DNA of 64,000 nt from Burkholderia sp. NRF60-BP8 (GTDB taxonomy: Bacteria > Pseudomonadota > Gammaproteobacteria > Burkholderiales > Burkholderiaceae): the NCBI RefSeq assembly GCF_001522585.2, contig NZ_CP013372.1, positions 1,240,001-1,304,000 on the forward strand. Direction: 5' to 3'. A program made the translations under genes and the position numbers. Shown one piece after another: positions 33,241-41,109 of the stretch. The stretch's first letter is position 1, and the number at the start of each line of letters is the position of its first letter. The notes below the pieces were generated by a model. It was given only the letters and a program-made list of their open reading frames with translations, ran no database searches and was not told the origin of the DNA.

Positions 33241-33990
33241 ATGCAACGCTTCGAAGGAAAGACGGTCCTCGTCACGGGCGGCAACAGCGGCATCGGCCTG
33301 GCGGCCGCCCGCGCATTTGCGGCCGAAGGCGCGCGAGTCATCATCACCGGGCGCGACGCCGACACGCTGGAAGCCGCCCGTCGAACGCTCGGCGAAGAGG
33401 CGCGGGCGATTCGCAACGAAGCCGGCAGCGTCGCGTCGGCCCGCGCGCTGGCCGACGCGATCGCCGCCGCCGGCGTGCGGCTCGACGCGGTATTCGTCAA
33501 CGCGGGCGTCGCGAAACTCGCGCCGTTCGCCGACAGCGACGAAGCGATGTGGGACCTCGTCTTCAACACCAACGTGAAGGGCGCGTATTTCCAGATCCAG
33601 TCGCTCGTGCCGCTGCTGAACCGCGGCGCATCGATCGTGATCAACGGCTCGATCAACGCGCACATCGGGATGCCGGGTTCGTCGGTGTACGCGGCAAGCA
33701 AGGCGGCCGTCAATTCGTTCGCGAAGACGTTGTCGACGGAACTGCTGCCGCATGGCGTGCGCGTGAACGTGGTCAGCCCGGGGCCGGTGCAGACACCGTT
33801 GTACGGCAAGCTCGGGCTCGATGCGGCGACGCTCGACGAGACGGCCGACAAGATCAAGGGCCTCGTGCCGGTCGGCCGGTTCGGCACGCCGGACGAAATC
33901 GCGTCGACGGTGCTGCACCTGAGCGCGCCGGAATCCGCGTTCATCGTCGGCGCGGAAATCATCGCGTCGGGCGGGATGGGCTTGCTCTGA
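33241..33990 (+). CDS. Short-chain dehydrogenase/reductase
   Basis: A 249-residue classical SDR. The cofactor motif is TGGNSGIG (about residues 12-19), followed by NAG, catalytic Ser in INGSINAH and Y-x-x-x-K in VYAASKAAVNSFAK. GGAG precedes ATG 33241. The Arg in ITGRDADT suggests NADP(H) preference. It would reduce a small ketone or oxidise an alcohol in the cytosol. It is downstream of a LysR gene and a 27-bp palindrome, so it is probably the regulated target. The actual substrate is unknown. Confidence 0.92.
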   Translation: MQRFEGKTVLVTGGNSGIGLAAARAFAAEGARVIITGRDADTLEAARRTLGEEARAIRNEAGSVASARALADAIAAAGVRLDAVFVNAGVAKLAPFADSDEAMWDLVFNTNVKGAYFQIQSLVPLLNRGASIVINGSINAHIGMPGSSVYAASKAAVNSFAKTLSTELLPHGVRVNVVSPGPVQTPLYGKLGLDAATLDETADKIKGLVPVGRFGTPDEIASTVLHLSAPESAFIVGAEIIASGGMGLL

Positions 33991-34057
33991 GGGGCGAGGC
34001 GGACGGGGACCGCAACCGGCCGATACGGTGCCGGGCGAGCGGCCCCCGTCACATGCG

Positions 34058-35695
34058 CTAGCGGGATGCACACGCGCCGCGCGCGGCGTCGCCGGTTTCC
34101 AGTTGCGTCACCGTCAACCCCGCGAACGTCGCGCGGCCTTGCTCGGCGAACACGGCCACGCGATCCGCATCGAGCGGCGGAAAGATCAGGTCCGTCAGCG
34201 CTACGCGGCCGCCGTTCGCGAAGACTTCGACCGACCCGCGATCGACGACGATCTCGAGCCGCAGTTGCCCGTGTTCGAGCGGCAGATCGACGATGTGCTC
34301 GCGGCTGAACGTGCCGACGAAATTCGCTTCGCCGGATTGCGAGCGGTCGAGCGTCAGCGTGCGCTTCGCAGTGTCGTACACGATCCGGGTGCCGATCGAG
34401 CCGTCGCCCGAGCGCCGGACGATCAGCCCCGCGCGCGCGGCACGCTGCGGCGAGATCGTCACGGTGATGCGCTGGACGACGCCGCGCGTGGCGGCCGACA
34501 GCACCCGGGTAGCGGAGTCGACCGTGACGTCGCCTTCATGCACGGCGGGCCGGCCGTCGGCCCATGCGTCGAAGGCGGCGGCGGGTGCGACGACGAGTCT
34601 CGGCTCGCCGTCGATCGTCTTCAGCGACAGTTCGCGCGGCAGCGTGGTCGCGCCGCGCCATGGGGCGGTCGGCGCCTTTGCCGCGTAATCCCAGTTGCTC
34701 ATCCATGCGATCGCGACCGGCCGGGCGCCGGGCGCGCCGGAGAACGTGCCGGCCGCATAGAAATCGGCGCCGTGATCGACCCAGCGGAATTGCGCGGGAT
34801 CCGAGCCGCTCGGCGCGACGCGGTTGGGCACGAACGTGCGGCCGTCGAAGTCGCCGACGAAATACATCGCGCCGGAGCCGCCGGCGATCGACCACGGATT
34901 CACGTTGACGATCATCACCCACTTGATGCGGCGGGGATCGCCGTCGAGCGGCAGCGGGACGAGATCGGGCATTTCCCACAGCGCGCCCGCATGCGGCACG
35001 TCCGGCAGCGTGAAATCGCTCAGGAACGACCAGTGGATCAGGTCGTCCGAACGATAGAGCTTCACGACCTGCGCATCGGCGACGACCGTCGTCATCAACC
35101 AGTAGCCGCCCGGCGCATACCACGACACTTTCGGGTCGCGAAATTGCTTCGATTCCGGATCGAGCGTCAGCACCGGGTTGTGCGCGTACGGCTGCCACGT
35201 CGTGCCCCGATCGAGGCTGTACGCGAGCGACTGGGCCTGTATGCCGGGTGCGTGACCCGAGCCGGGCTTGTAGACGCTCGTATAGAGCGCGACGAGCGGC
35301 GTGTGGCCCGGTTTGCCGAGGCCGGACGTGTTCAGGGTATCGGCGACGATCGAGCCGGAGAAGATTTCCTCGGTGGCGTTCGCGCGCATCGCGACCGGCT
35401 GCTCGCGCCAGTGGACGAGATCGGTGCTGATCGCGTGGCCCCACGACATGTTGCCCCAGTCGTTGCCGAGCGGGTTGTACTGATAGAACAGGTGATAGCG
35501 GCCGTTCTCGTAGACGAGCCCGTTCGGGTCGTTCATCCAGTTGCGCTGCGGCGTGTAGTGGAGGGCGGGCCGCCATTGCGGCGTGCCGTTTTCGGCCGGC
35601 GTGTGGCATGGCGCGGCGGCGGCCTGCGTGCAGGCCATGCAGACGAGCAGCAGCCGGACGAGGCGGACGGAACAGCGAAAAGACGTCGATTTCAT
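34058..35695 (-). CDS. Secreted glycoside hydrolase family 32 (levanase/fructanase or invertase)
   Basis: A 545-residue protein. A signal peptide (about residues 1-28) is followed by a five-bladed propeller with nucleophile D56 in NWMNDPNGL, the RDP motif in FRDPKVSW, and the acid/base Glu in LWEMPDLVPL. A C-terminal beta-sandwich follows (about 400-545, with IVVDRGSVEVFANGGR typical of GH32). ATG 35695 is chosen because the signal peptide begins there. It cleaves beta-fructosyl links in levan, inulin or sucrose outside the cytoplasm. It lies downstream of levansucrase on the same strand, with an intrinsic terminator between them, so it is either read through at a lower level or has its own promoter. 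EMPD in place of the common ECPD is a known variation. Confidence 0.92.
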   Translation of the reverse strand: MKSTSFRCSVRLVRLLLVCMACTQAAAAPCHTPAENGTPQWRPALHYTPQRNWMNDPNGLVYENGRYHLFYQYNPLGNDWGNMSWGHAISTDLVHWREQPVAMRANATEEIFSGSIVADTLNTSGLGKPGHTPLVALYTSVYKPGSGHAPGIQAQSLAYSLDRGTTWQPYAHNPVLTLDPESKQFRDPKVSWYAPGGYWLMTTVVADAQVVKLYRSDDLIHWSFLSDFTLPDVPHAGALWEMPDLVPLPLDGDPRRIKWVMIVNVNPWSIAGGSGAMYFVGDFDGRTFVPNRVAPSGSDPAQFRWVDHGADFYAAGTFSGAPGARPVAIAWMSNWDYAAKAPTAPWRGATTLPRELSLKTIDGEPRLVVAPAAAFDAWADGRPAVHEGDVTVDSATRVLSAATRGVVQRITVTISPQRAARAGLIVRRSGDGSIGTRIVYDTAKRTLTLDRSQSGEANFVGTFSREHIVDLPLEHGQLRLEIVVDRGSVEVFANGGRVALTDLIFPPLDADRVAVFAEQGRATFAGLTVTQLETGDAARGACASR

Positions 35696-35787
35696 GCGGG
35701 GCCAGGCGCTTCGTCGGACGAAGCGGGAAAGGAGGGCGCAGGCCGGCTGCAACGGCGGCATGCGCGATGGTCGAAAGAAAAGTCGAA

Positions 35788-35834
35788 ATAAAAAAGAGGA
35801 GGCGCACACGCGACACGCGCGATACGCGCCTCCT
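35788..35834 (-). terminator. Intrinsic terminator after levansucrase
   Basis: On the minus strand AGGAGGCGC pairs with GCGCCTCCT (35797-35805 and 35826-35834) with a 20-nt loop that can itself fold. This is followed by C then U6 (A run 35790-35795). It lies 58 bp past the levansucrase stop and before the GH32 start, so it can set the ratio of the two enzymes. Confidence 0.85.
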
Positions 35835-35891
35835 GAACCTCGTGCCTTCAGAGACGATCGTTATCGTTGGTTGTCCTGATTGCCGCCGCCG

Positions 35892-37475
35892 TTACGGACG
35901 GGTGCCCGGGCCGCCGTCGTGGCCGGCGCCCGTCGCCGGCAGGTTCGCGGGGATGTCGCCGTAGCCGCCGAGACCGCCGCGTCCGTACGTGCGGTCGACC
36001 GCCGTCGACGTGCCGTTGATGTTGACCTTCACCGTCGGCGCGAGCGTGCCGCCGCGGCGCGGGCCGATCGCATCGATGAACGACTCGACGAGCCCGCCCG
36101 GCATCACGTAGTGCGAATACGACTGGAATTCGCGCGGGTTCTGGTTCGGGTCCTGCGAATACGGTGCGCCGGCCGGCGCGGAGAAGTCGGTCGGGTTGCC
36201 CAGCACGAGGCCGCTGCCGCCGTTCAGCGGCAGGAAGTCGCTGCGGATGCCGTTGCCGACGAATCCGTACACGCCGTCCGGGCCGTCGACGCCGGCCGCC
36301 ATCGTCGTGCGGTGGCTGATCGTGAACAGGTAGTACTTGCCGTCCTTCAGATAGATCTGCGGACGCTCGGTCTGGTCGTCGACGCAGTTCGCCGACAGGA
36401 TCGGCGGCAGGAACTTCCACTGGGTCAGTTGCGGATTCGTCGCGACCGCAAGGCCGACGTTGGCCTTTTGATACACTGCGCCCGAATTCATCACCGCGTT
36501 GAGATCTTCCCGGTTCGGATCGTTCGGCGCATAGCCGAGATCGGCCTCGGTGCAGGTGCGTGCGCCGCGCGGGCCGCCGGTATTGCCTTCGAACACCATG
36601 TAGGTCTTGCCCGGATGGGCGGGATCGGTGAACACGAACGGATCGCGGAACGAGAAGTAGGTGTTCTGCTGGCCGGTCTGGTAGTAGTTGCCGTCCGGTT
36701 CAAGCAGCGCCCTGTGATCGTCGAAGCCGGTGAACCACACGTGCTTGTCGTCGGCGTGGATGTGGCCGTCGGCGCGCGTGATGATCGCCTGCGGCGGCGT
36801 GATGTCTGCGCCGCCGGGGGCCGAGCGGTTGAACGACGTCGCGGTGTAGTAGAGGCTGACGTTGTCGCCGTTGGTGAGGCGCGCGGAGCCCGACCATTCG
36901 GCGTTGTTGGTCATTGGTGCGGTGCCGAACACCTTGACGCTCGCACCGTCCGGGAACAGGTGGCCGCCCCAGGTCCAGCCGCCGTTCGCCGGGCGTTGCG
37001 ACGCGGGGATGCCGGCGCGGCGATAGAAGAAGCCGATGCGGGCGTGGACGTGACGGTCGTCGAACGTGTAGCCGGCGTGCGGATCGGCGGTGAGCGAGAA
37101 GATCACCTCCCAGCCCTTGTAGCTGAGCTGGTTCGCGCGCAGGTCGGCCAGCGGCCACGTGTCCCATACCCACACGTTCGAGTTGATCAGCGGGAAATCC
37201 TGCGGGATGTCCGGCATCGTCAGCGCTTGCGGCAGCGAATTCCTGTCGGCGCCGGCGGTGTGCGATTGCGCGACGATCTGGCGGATGTCCGCCCGCGTCC
37301 AGCGCATCGTGAAATTGCCTTCGGGATCGTAGGCCTGCTGCGTATGGGGCGTGGGCATCGGCGCGCCCGTGCCGCCGGACTGCGCGTGCGCGACGGACGC
37401 GAAGGCGGCGAGTGCGCCGCCAGCGAGCAGCAAACGTTTGGCCGCGGTCGGGCGGAAAAGGGGAAAGTATGTCAT
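35892..37475 (-). CDS. Levansucrase (glycoside hydrolase family 68)
   Basis: A 527-residue secreted enzyme. A signal peptide (about residues 1-32, ending AHAQ) precedes the propeller. The nucleophile is D105 in VWVWDTWPLAD, the transition-state Asp is in SFRDPFVF, and the acid/base Glu is in DQTERPQIYL, the Gram-negative form of the motif. It splits sucrose and builds levan or fructo-oligosaccharides outside the cell. The start ATG at 37475 has AGGAAA upstream; a longer start at 37523 would overlap the operators and is less likely. Two palindromic CAAACCGGTTTG sites lie 55-90 bp upstream, and the divergent LacI gene is the obvious repressor. The tail is Gly-rich. Confidence 0.94.
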   Translation of the reverse strand: MTYFPLFRPTAAKRLLLAGGALAAFASVAHAQSGGTGAPMPTPHTQQAYDPEGNFTMRWTRADIRQIVAQSHTAGADRNSLPQALTMPDIPQDFPLINSNVWVWDTWPLADLRANQLSYKGWEVIFSLTADPHAGYTFDDRHVHARIGFFYRRAGIPASQRPANGGWTWGGHLFPDGASVKVFGTAPMTNNAEWSGSARLTNGDNVSLYYTATSFNRSAPGGADITPPQAIITRADGHIHADDKHVWFTGFDDHRALLEPDGNYYQTGQQNTYFSFRDPFVFTDPAHPGKTYMVFEGNTGGPRGARTCTEADLGYAPNDPNREDLNAVMNSGAVYQKANVGLAVATNPQLTQWKFLPPILSANCVDDQTERPQIYLKDGKYYLFTISHRTTMAAGVDGPDGVYGFVGNGIRSDFLPLNGGSGLVLGNPTDFSAPAGAPYSQDPNQNPREFQSYSHYVMPGGLVESFIDAIGPRRGGTLAPTVKVNINGTSTAVDRTYGRGGLGGYGDIPANLPATGAGHDGGPGTRP

Positions 37476-37528
37476 CTCGTCGTCGTTTCCTGGATAGTTG
37501 AAAGTGAACGGCTGAGTGGGCATCGATG

Positions 37529-37567
37529 TCCAAACCGGTTTGGATGCTATTTCAAACCGGTTTGGAA
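37529..37567. promoter_or_regulatory. Two LacI-type operators, 22 bp apart
   Basis: TCCAAACCGGTTTGGA (37529-37544) is a perfect 16-bp palindrome. CAAACCGGTTTG (37553-37564) repeats its core with near-symmetric flanks. The centres are 22 bp apart, about two helical turns, so two dimers could sit on the same face. The site is between levansucrase and the divergent LacI gene, and the AACCGGTT core is typical of LacI-family sugar repressors. Confidence 0.85.
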
Positions 37568-37671
37568 CGCAAAAGATATTTATTTGACGGTAATCATTAC
37601 CCAATGGAAATAATTACCCGGTCGGCGCGTCCGAGTGTTCGGGCGGCCGGGCGGATCGGCGACTGCGAGGG

Positions 37672-38697
37672 ATGACGGTGACGGGGAAGGTGAATCTGAA
37701 GGCGCTGTCGGACGCGCTCGGGCTGTCGCGGACGACGGTCAGCCGTGCGTTGAACGGCTACGACGATGTCAGCGAGGCGACGCGCGAGCGCGTGGCGAAA
37801 GCCGCGCGGGAAATGGGCTACGTGGCCGATCCGACCGCGCGCCGGCTCGCGACCGGGCGGGCCGACATGATCGGGATCGTCTACCCGTTCGGCGCCGGCG
37901 ATCTCGGCGATCCGCGCTTTGGCGAAGTCGTCGCGGGCATCACCGAGCGGCTCGCCGAGCGCAATCTCGATTTCATCATCGCGTCGGCGCGACCGAACGC
38001 GGAACTGGACACCTATCGGCGCATCGTCGACGGCAAGCTCGTCGACGGGCTGATCGTCGCGCGCACGCTGGCGGACGACCCGCGTATCGCGTACCTGCGG
38101 GCGAGCGCGTTTCCGTACGTCGCGTACGGCCGCACGCAGGCGGCCGGCCCGTATGCGTGGTTCGACTTCGACAACGAGGCGGGCGCGCGCGACGCGGTGC
38201 GCCGGCTGATCGGCTTCGGGCATCGGCGCATCGCGATGATCAGCGCGCCGCTGACGCTGAATTTCGCCGCGCAGCGGCGCGCCGGTTATCTGTCGGCATT
38301 GCGCGAAGCCGGTATCGACACGCAGCCGGCGCTGCTCGTCGAGTGCCCGTTTACGCACGACGGCGGGCTGCAGGCGGCGCGGGCGTTGCTCGCGCACACC
38401 GAGCCGCCGACCGCGCTGCTGGTCGACAACAACATCGCGGGCGGCGGCGCGTTTCGCGCGCTGGTCGACAGCGGATTGCGCCTGGGCGCGGACATGTCGC
38501 TGATCGTCTATGACGGCGTGCCGCCGGATATCGCGCATCCGTACCGTGTCACGGCGGTCATGCAGCCGACCGGGCATGCATCGGGACGCACGCTGGCGGA
38601 ACTGATGCTGCGGCTGCTGGACGACGGCGTGTGCGATCAGCGGCTCGAAGCGCCGGCAATCGAGGCGGGCGATACGGACGGTCCGTTGCGCGGGTAG
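37672..38697 (+). CDS. LacI-family repressor, probably of the levan locus
   Basis: A 341-residue LacI regulator. The HTH starts at residue 7 (VNLKALSDALGLSRTTVSRA) and the hinge contains DPTARRLATGRADMIG. A sugar-binding periplasmic-type domain follows. AGGG lies upstream of ATG 37672. It is divergent from levansucrase and flanks the twin palindromes, so it is likely the fructose- or sucrose-responsive repressor of both levansucrase and itself. A GalR-like role for glycosides cannot be excluded. Confidence 0.92.
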   Translation: MTVTGKVNLKALSDALGLSRTTVSRALNGYDDVSEATRERVAKAAREMGYVADPTARRLATGRADMIGIVYPFGAGDLGDPRFGEVVAGITERLAERNLDFIIASARPNAELDTYRRIVDGKLVDGLIVARTLADDPRIAYLRASAFPYVAYGRTQAAGPYAWFDFDNEAGARDAVRRLIGFGHRRIAMISAPLTLNFAAQRRAGYLSALREAGIDTQPALLVECPFTHDGGLQAARALLAHTEPPTALLVDNNIAGGGAFRALVDSGLRLGADMSLIVYDGVPPDIAHPYRVTAVMQPTGHASGRTLAELMLRLLDDGVCDQRLEAPAIEAGDTDGPLRG

Positions 38698-38814
38698 CCG
38701 GCGGTGGCCGGCGCACGGCAGGGCGGCGGGACGGCGGCAGGCGGCGATGGCGATGCCGGACTGCGCGCCCCGTCGAAAAGCCATGACGATGGCAGGGGCG
38801 AATACGCGTTCTTC

Positions 38815-38933
38815 TAGACGACCGGTCTAATCCGGGGATATCATCCGTCCTCGTGAATGCGGCGACGTTCCTGGCAGGTTCATGCAGCGGGACGCCGTCG
38901 TTTTATTTCGGCCGCTTCTAGACGACTGGTCTA
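38815..38933. promoter_or_regulatory. Pair of TAGAC-N5-GTCTA operators (TetR/NemR-like) upstream of the DJ-1 gene
   Basis: TAGACGACCGGTCTA (38815-38829) and TAGACGACTGGTCTA (38919-38933) are near-identical 15-bp inverted repeats with centres 104 bp apart, each embedded in CTTC-[site]-AT. They lie in the 360-bp gene-free region before the DJ-1/old-yellow-enzyme pair. The sequence resembles, as I recall, the TAGAC-type sites of the electrophile-sensing TetR repressor NemR. No TetR gene lies in this window. The rest of the gap shows nothing else I recognise. Confidence 0.7.
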
Positions 38934-39057
38934 ATAGGCGTATATCGCATGCGGACGAATGGATCGCACGTTGCCGCCCGCTGGGTGACTAACCGACAGG
39001 CGCGCCGTGCCGACGCGCGGCCCCGTTCCCCGTTCATTTTCGAAGGAGTGTCCGATC

Positions 39058-39744
39058 ATGAAGATTCTGGTTGTCCTGACCTCGCACGATGCGCTGGGCG
39101 ACACCGGCAAGAAAACCGGCTTCTGGCTCGAGGAACTGGCCGCGCCGTACTACACGTTCAAGGATGCGGGCATCGAGCTGACGCTCGCGTCGCCGAAGGG
39201 CGGCCAGCCGCCGCTCGACCCGAAGAGCAGCGATCCGACCGCCCAGACCGACGCGACGCGCCGCTTCGACGCCGATGCGGCGGCCAAGGCCGAACTCGCG
39301 TCGACGCGCAAGCTGGCCGAGGTGTCGGCGGACGACTACGACGCCGTGTTCTACCCGGGCGGCCACGGCCCGCTGTGGGATCTCGCCGAGGATCTGCATT
39401 CGATCGGCCTGATCGAGCGCATGCTCGCGGCCGGCAAGCCGGTCGCGGCGGTCTGCCACGCACCGGGCGTACTGCGTCACGTGAAGAACCCGCAGACCGG
39501 CGAGTCGGTCGTGCGCGGCAAGCGCGCGACGGGTTTCACCAACAGCGAGGAAGCGGCCGTCGAGCTGACCGAAGTCGTGCCGTTCCTCGTCGAGGACATG
39601 TTGAAGACCAACGGCGCGGCATTCGAGCGCAGCGCCGACTGGGCGCCGCATGTCGTCACCGACGGGCTGCTGATCACCGGGCAGAACCCCGCGTCGTCGG
39701 CGCCCGCGGCCGAGGCGCTGCTCGCGAAGCTCGGCCACCGCTAA
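39058..39744 (+). CDS. DJ-1/PfpI family protein (class I glutamine amidotransferase-like, Hsp31-like)
   Basis: A 228-residue protein of the DJ-1/PfpI superfamily. The reactive Cys is C133 in AAVCHAPGVLR, the nucleophile-elbow pattern, and the acidic partner is E25 or E26 in FWLEELAAP. GGHGPLWDL places it in the Hsp31/glyoxalase III-like branch that detoxifies methylglyoxal. Start ATG 39058 has AAGGAG upstream. The gene and the following old yellow enzyme gene (140-bp gap) lie behind two TAGAC-N5-GTCTA operators, so an electrophile-stress role fits. Peptidase activity is unlikely for this branch. Confidence 0.9.
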   Translation: MKILVVLTSHDALGDTGKKTGFWLEELAAPYYTFKDAGIELTLASPKGGQPPLDPKSSDPTAQTDATRRFDADAAAKAELASTRKLAEVSADDYDAVFYPGGHGPLWDLAEDLHSIGLIERMLAAGKPVAAVCHAPGVLRHVKNPQTGESVVRGKRATGFTNSEEAAVELTEVVPFLVEDMLKTNGAAFERSADWAPHVVTDGLLITGQNPASSAPAAEALLAKLGHR

Positions 39745-39884
39745 GCGCATGGCGCCGGCCGGGCCGGCGCCGTTTCCTTGCCGTCGTCGGGCGCAGCCGG
39801 TCCGCCGACGGCCCGCATCGTCGCGCCGTGCGCTCCGCACCGCGCATCCCATCCGTTTCGTAGAACCCAGCAAAGGAGTCGTGG

Positions 39885-40994
39885 ATGTCTGCCCTGTTCG
39901 AACCGTTCAAACTCAAGGATGTCACGCTGCGCAACCGCATCGCGGTGCCGCCGATGTGCCAGTACGTCGCCGAGGACGGCGTCGTCAACGACTGGCATCA
40001 CGTGCATCTGGCCGGCATCGCGCGCGGCGGCGCGGGCCTCGTGATCGCGGAGGCGACGGCCGTGTCGCCGGAAGGGCGCATCACGCCGGGCTGCGCGGGG
40101 TTGTGGAACGACGCGCAGGCCGACGCGTTCGCGCCGTCGGTCGCGGCGATCAAGGCGGCCGGCGCGGTGCCCGGCATCCAGATCGCGCATGCAGGCCGCA
40201 AGGCGAGCGCGAACCGTCCGTGGGAAGGCGACGACCATATCGCCGACGGCGATCCGCGCGGCTGGCAGACCATCGCGCCGTCGGCGGTGCCGTTCGGTGC
40301 GCACCTGCCGAAGGTGCCGCGTGAAATGACGCACGACGACATCGCCCGCGTGCAGGCCGACTTCGTCGCCGCGGCGCGGCGTGCGCGCGACCTCGGTTTC
40401 GAATGGCTCGAATTGCACTTCGCGCACGGCTATCTCGGCCAGAGCTTCTTCTCGGTGCATTCGAACCAGCGCACCGACGAATACGGCGGTTCGGCCGAAA
40501 ACCGCGGCCGCTTTCTCGTCGACACGCTCGCGGCCGTTCGCAAGGTGTGGCCCGAGCATCTGCCGCTGACCGCGCGCCTGGGCGTGATCGAATACGACGG
40601 CCGCGACGAAGAGACGCTCGCCGAGTCGATCGCGCTCACGCAGCGGATGAAGCGGGAAGGGCTCGACATGTTGAGCGTGTCGATCGGCTTCTCGACGCCT
40701 GCCGCGCAGATTCCATGGGGCCCCGCGTTTCTCGCGCCGATCGCCGAGCGCGTGCGTCGCGAGGCCGGGCTGCCGGTGTCGTCCGCGTGGGGAATCGACA
40801 CGCCGCAACTGGCGAACCGCGTGATCGAGCAAGCGCAGCTCGATCTCGTGATGGTCGGCCGCGCGCACCTGGCCGACCCGCACTGGCCGTACTACGCGGC
40901 CAAGCAGCTCGGCGTCGAACGTCCGTCGTGGACGCTGCCCGCGCCGTACGCGCACTGGCTCGAGCGCTACCGGATCGCCGACAAGGCCGCCTGA
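39885..40994 (+). CDS. Old yellow enzyme family flavoprotein (XenA/YqjM-like ene-reductase)
   Basis: A 369-residue FMN-dependent NADPH:flavin oxidoreductase. C25 in AVPPMCQY is the redox-tuning Cys of the XenA/YqjM (thermophilic-like OYE) group. The substrate-binding His pair corresponds to QIAHAGRK, and LHFAHGYLGQSF plus GGSAENRGRF carry the FMN site. It reduces activated alkenes, nitro compounds and quinones. The ATG is preceded by AAAGGAG. It follows the DJ-1 gene on the same strand and is followed by a strong terminator-like hairpin at 41045. The operator type upstream supports regulation by reactive electrophiles. Confidence 0.94.
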   Translation: MSALFEPFKLKDVTLRNRIAVPPMCQYVAEDGVVNDWHHVHLAGIARGGAGLVIAEATAVSPEGRITPGCAGLWNDAQADAFAPSVAAIKAAGAVPGIQIAHAGRKASANRPWEGDDHIADGDPRGWQTIAPSAVPFGAHLPKVPREMTHDDIARVQADFVAAARRARDLGFEWLELHFAHGYLGQSFFSVHSNQRTDEYGGSAENRGRFLVDTLAAVRKVWPEHLPLTARLGVIEYDGRDEETLAESIALTQRMKREGLDMLSVSIGFSTPAAQIPWGPAFLAPIAERVRREAGLPVSSAWGIDTPQLANRVIEQAQLDLVMVGRAHLADPHWPYYAAKQLGVERPSWTLPAPYAHWLERYRIADKAA

Positions 40995-41044
40995 ACGGGG
41001 CGCGTCGACGTCGCGCGGGCCGCCGATCCGGCGCCGATGGATAG

Positions 41045-41091
41045 AATGGCGGTTCGTCCAGGCCGGTTGCCTGGGCGAGCCGCCATTTTTT
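41045..41091 (+). terminator. Strong terminator-like hairpin just before the AI-2E gene
   Basis: AATGGCGGTTCGTCCAGG (41045-41062), loop CCGGTTG, CCTGGGCGAGCCGCCATT (41070-41087), then U tract to 41091: an 18-bp stem with a few U-G pairs. It lies 50 bp after the oxidoreductase stop but only 18 bp before the ATG of the next gene, so besides terminating it may act as an attenuator for that gene. Confidence 0.85.
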
Positions 41092-41109
41092 CATTTCGAC
41101 AGAGGTGCC

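Noticed and set aside
41041..41091. A riboswitch (for example mini-ykkC) or tRNA in front of AI-2E
   Set aside because: Only one long stem with a U tract is present; the tandem ACGR loops of mini-ykkC or a cloverleaf are absent, so a terminator is the simpler reading.
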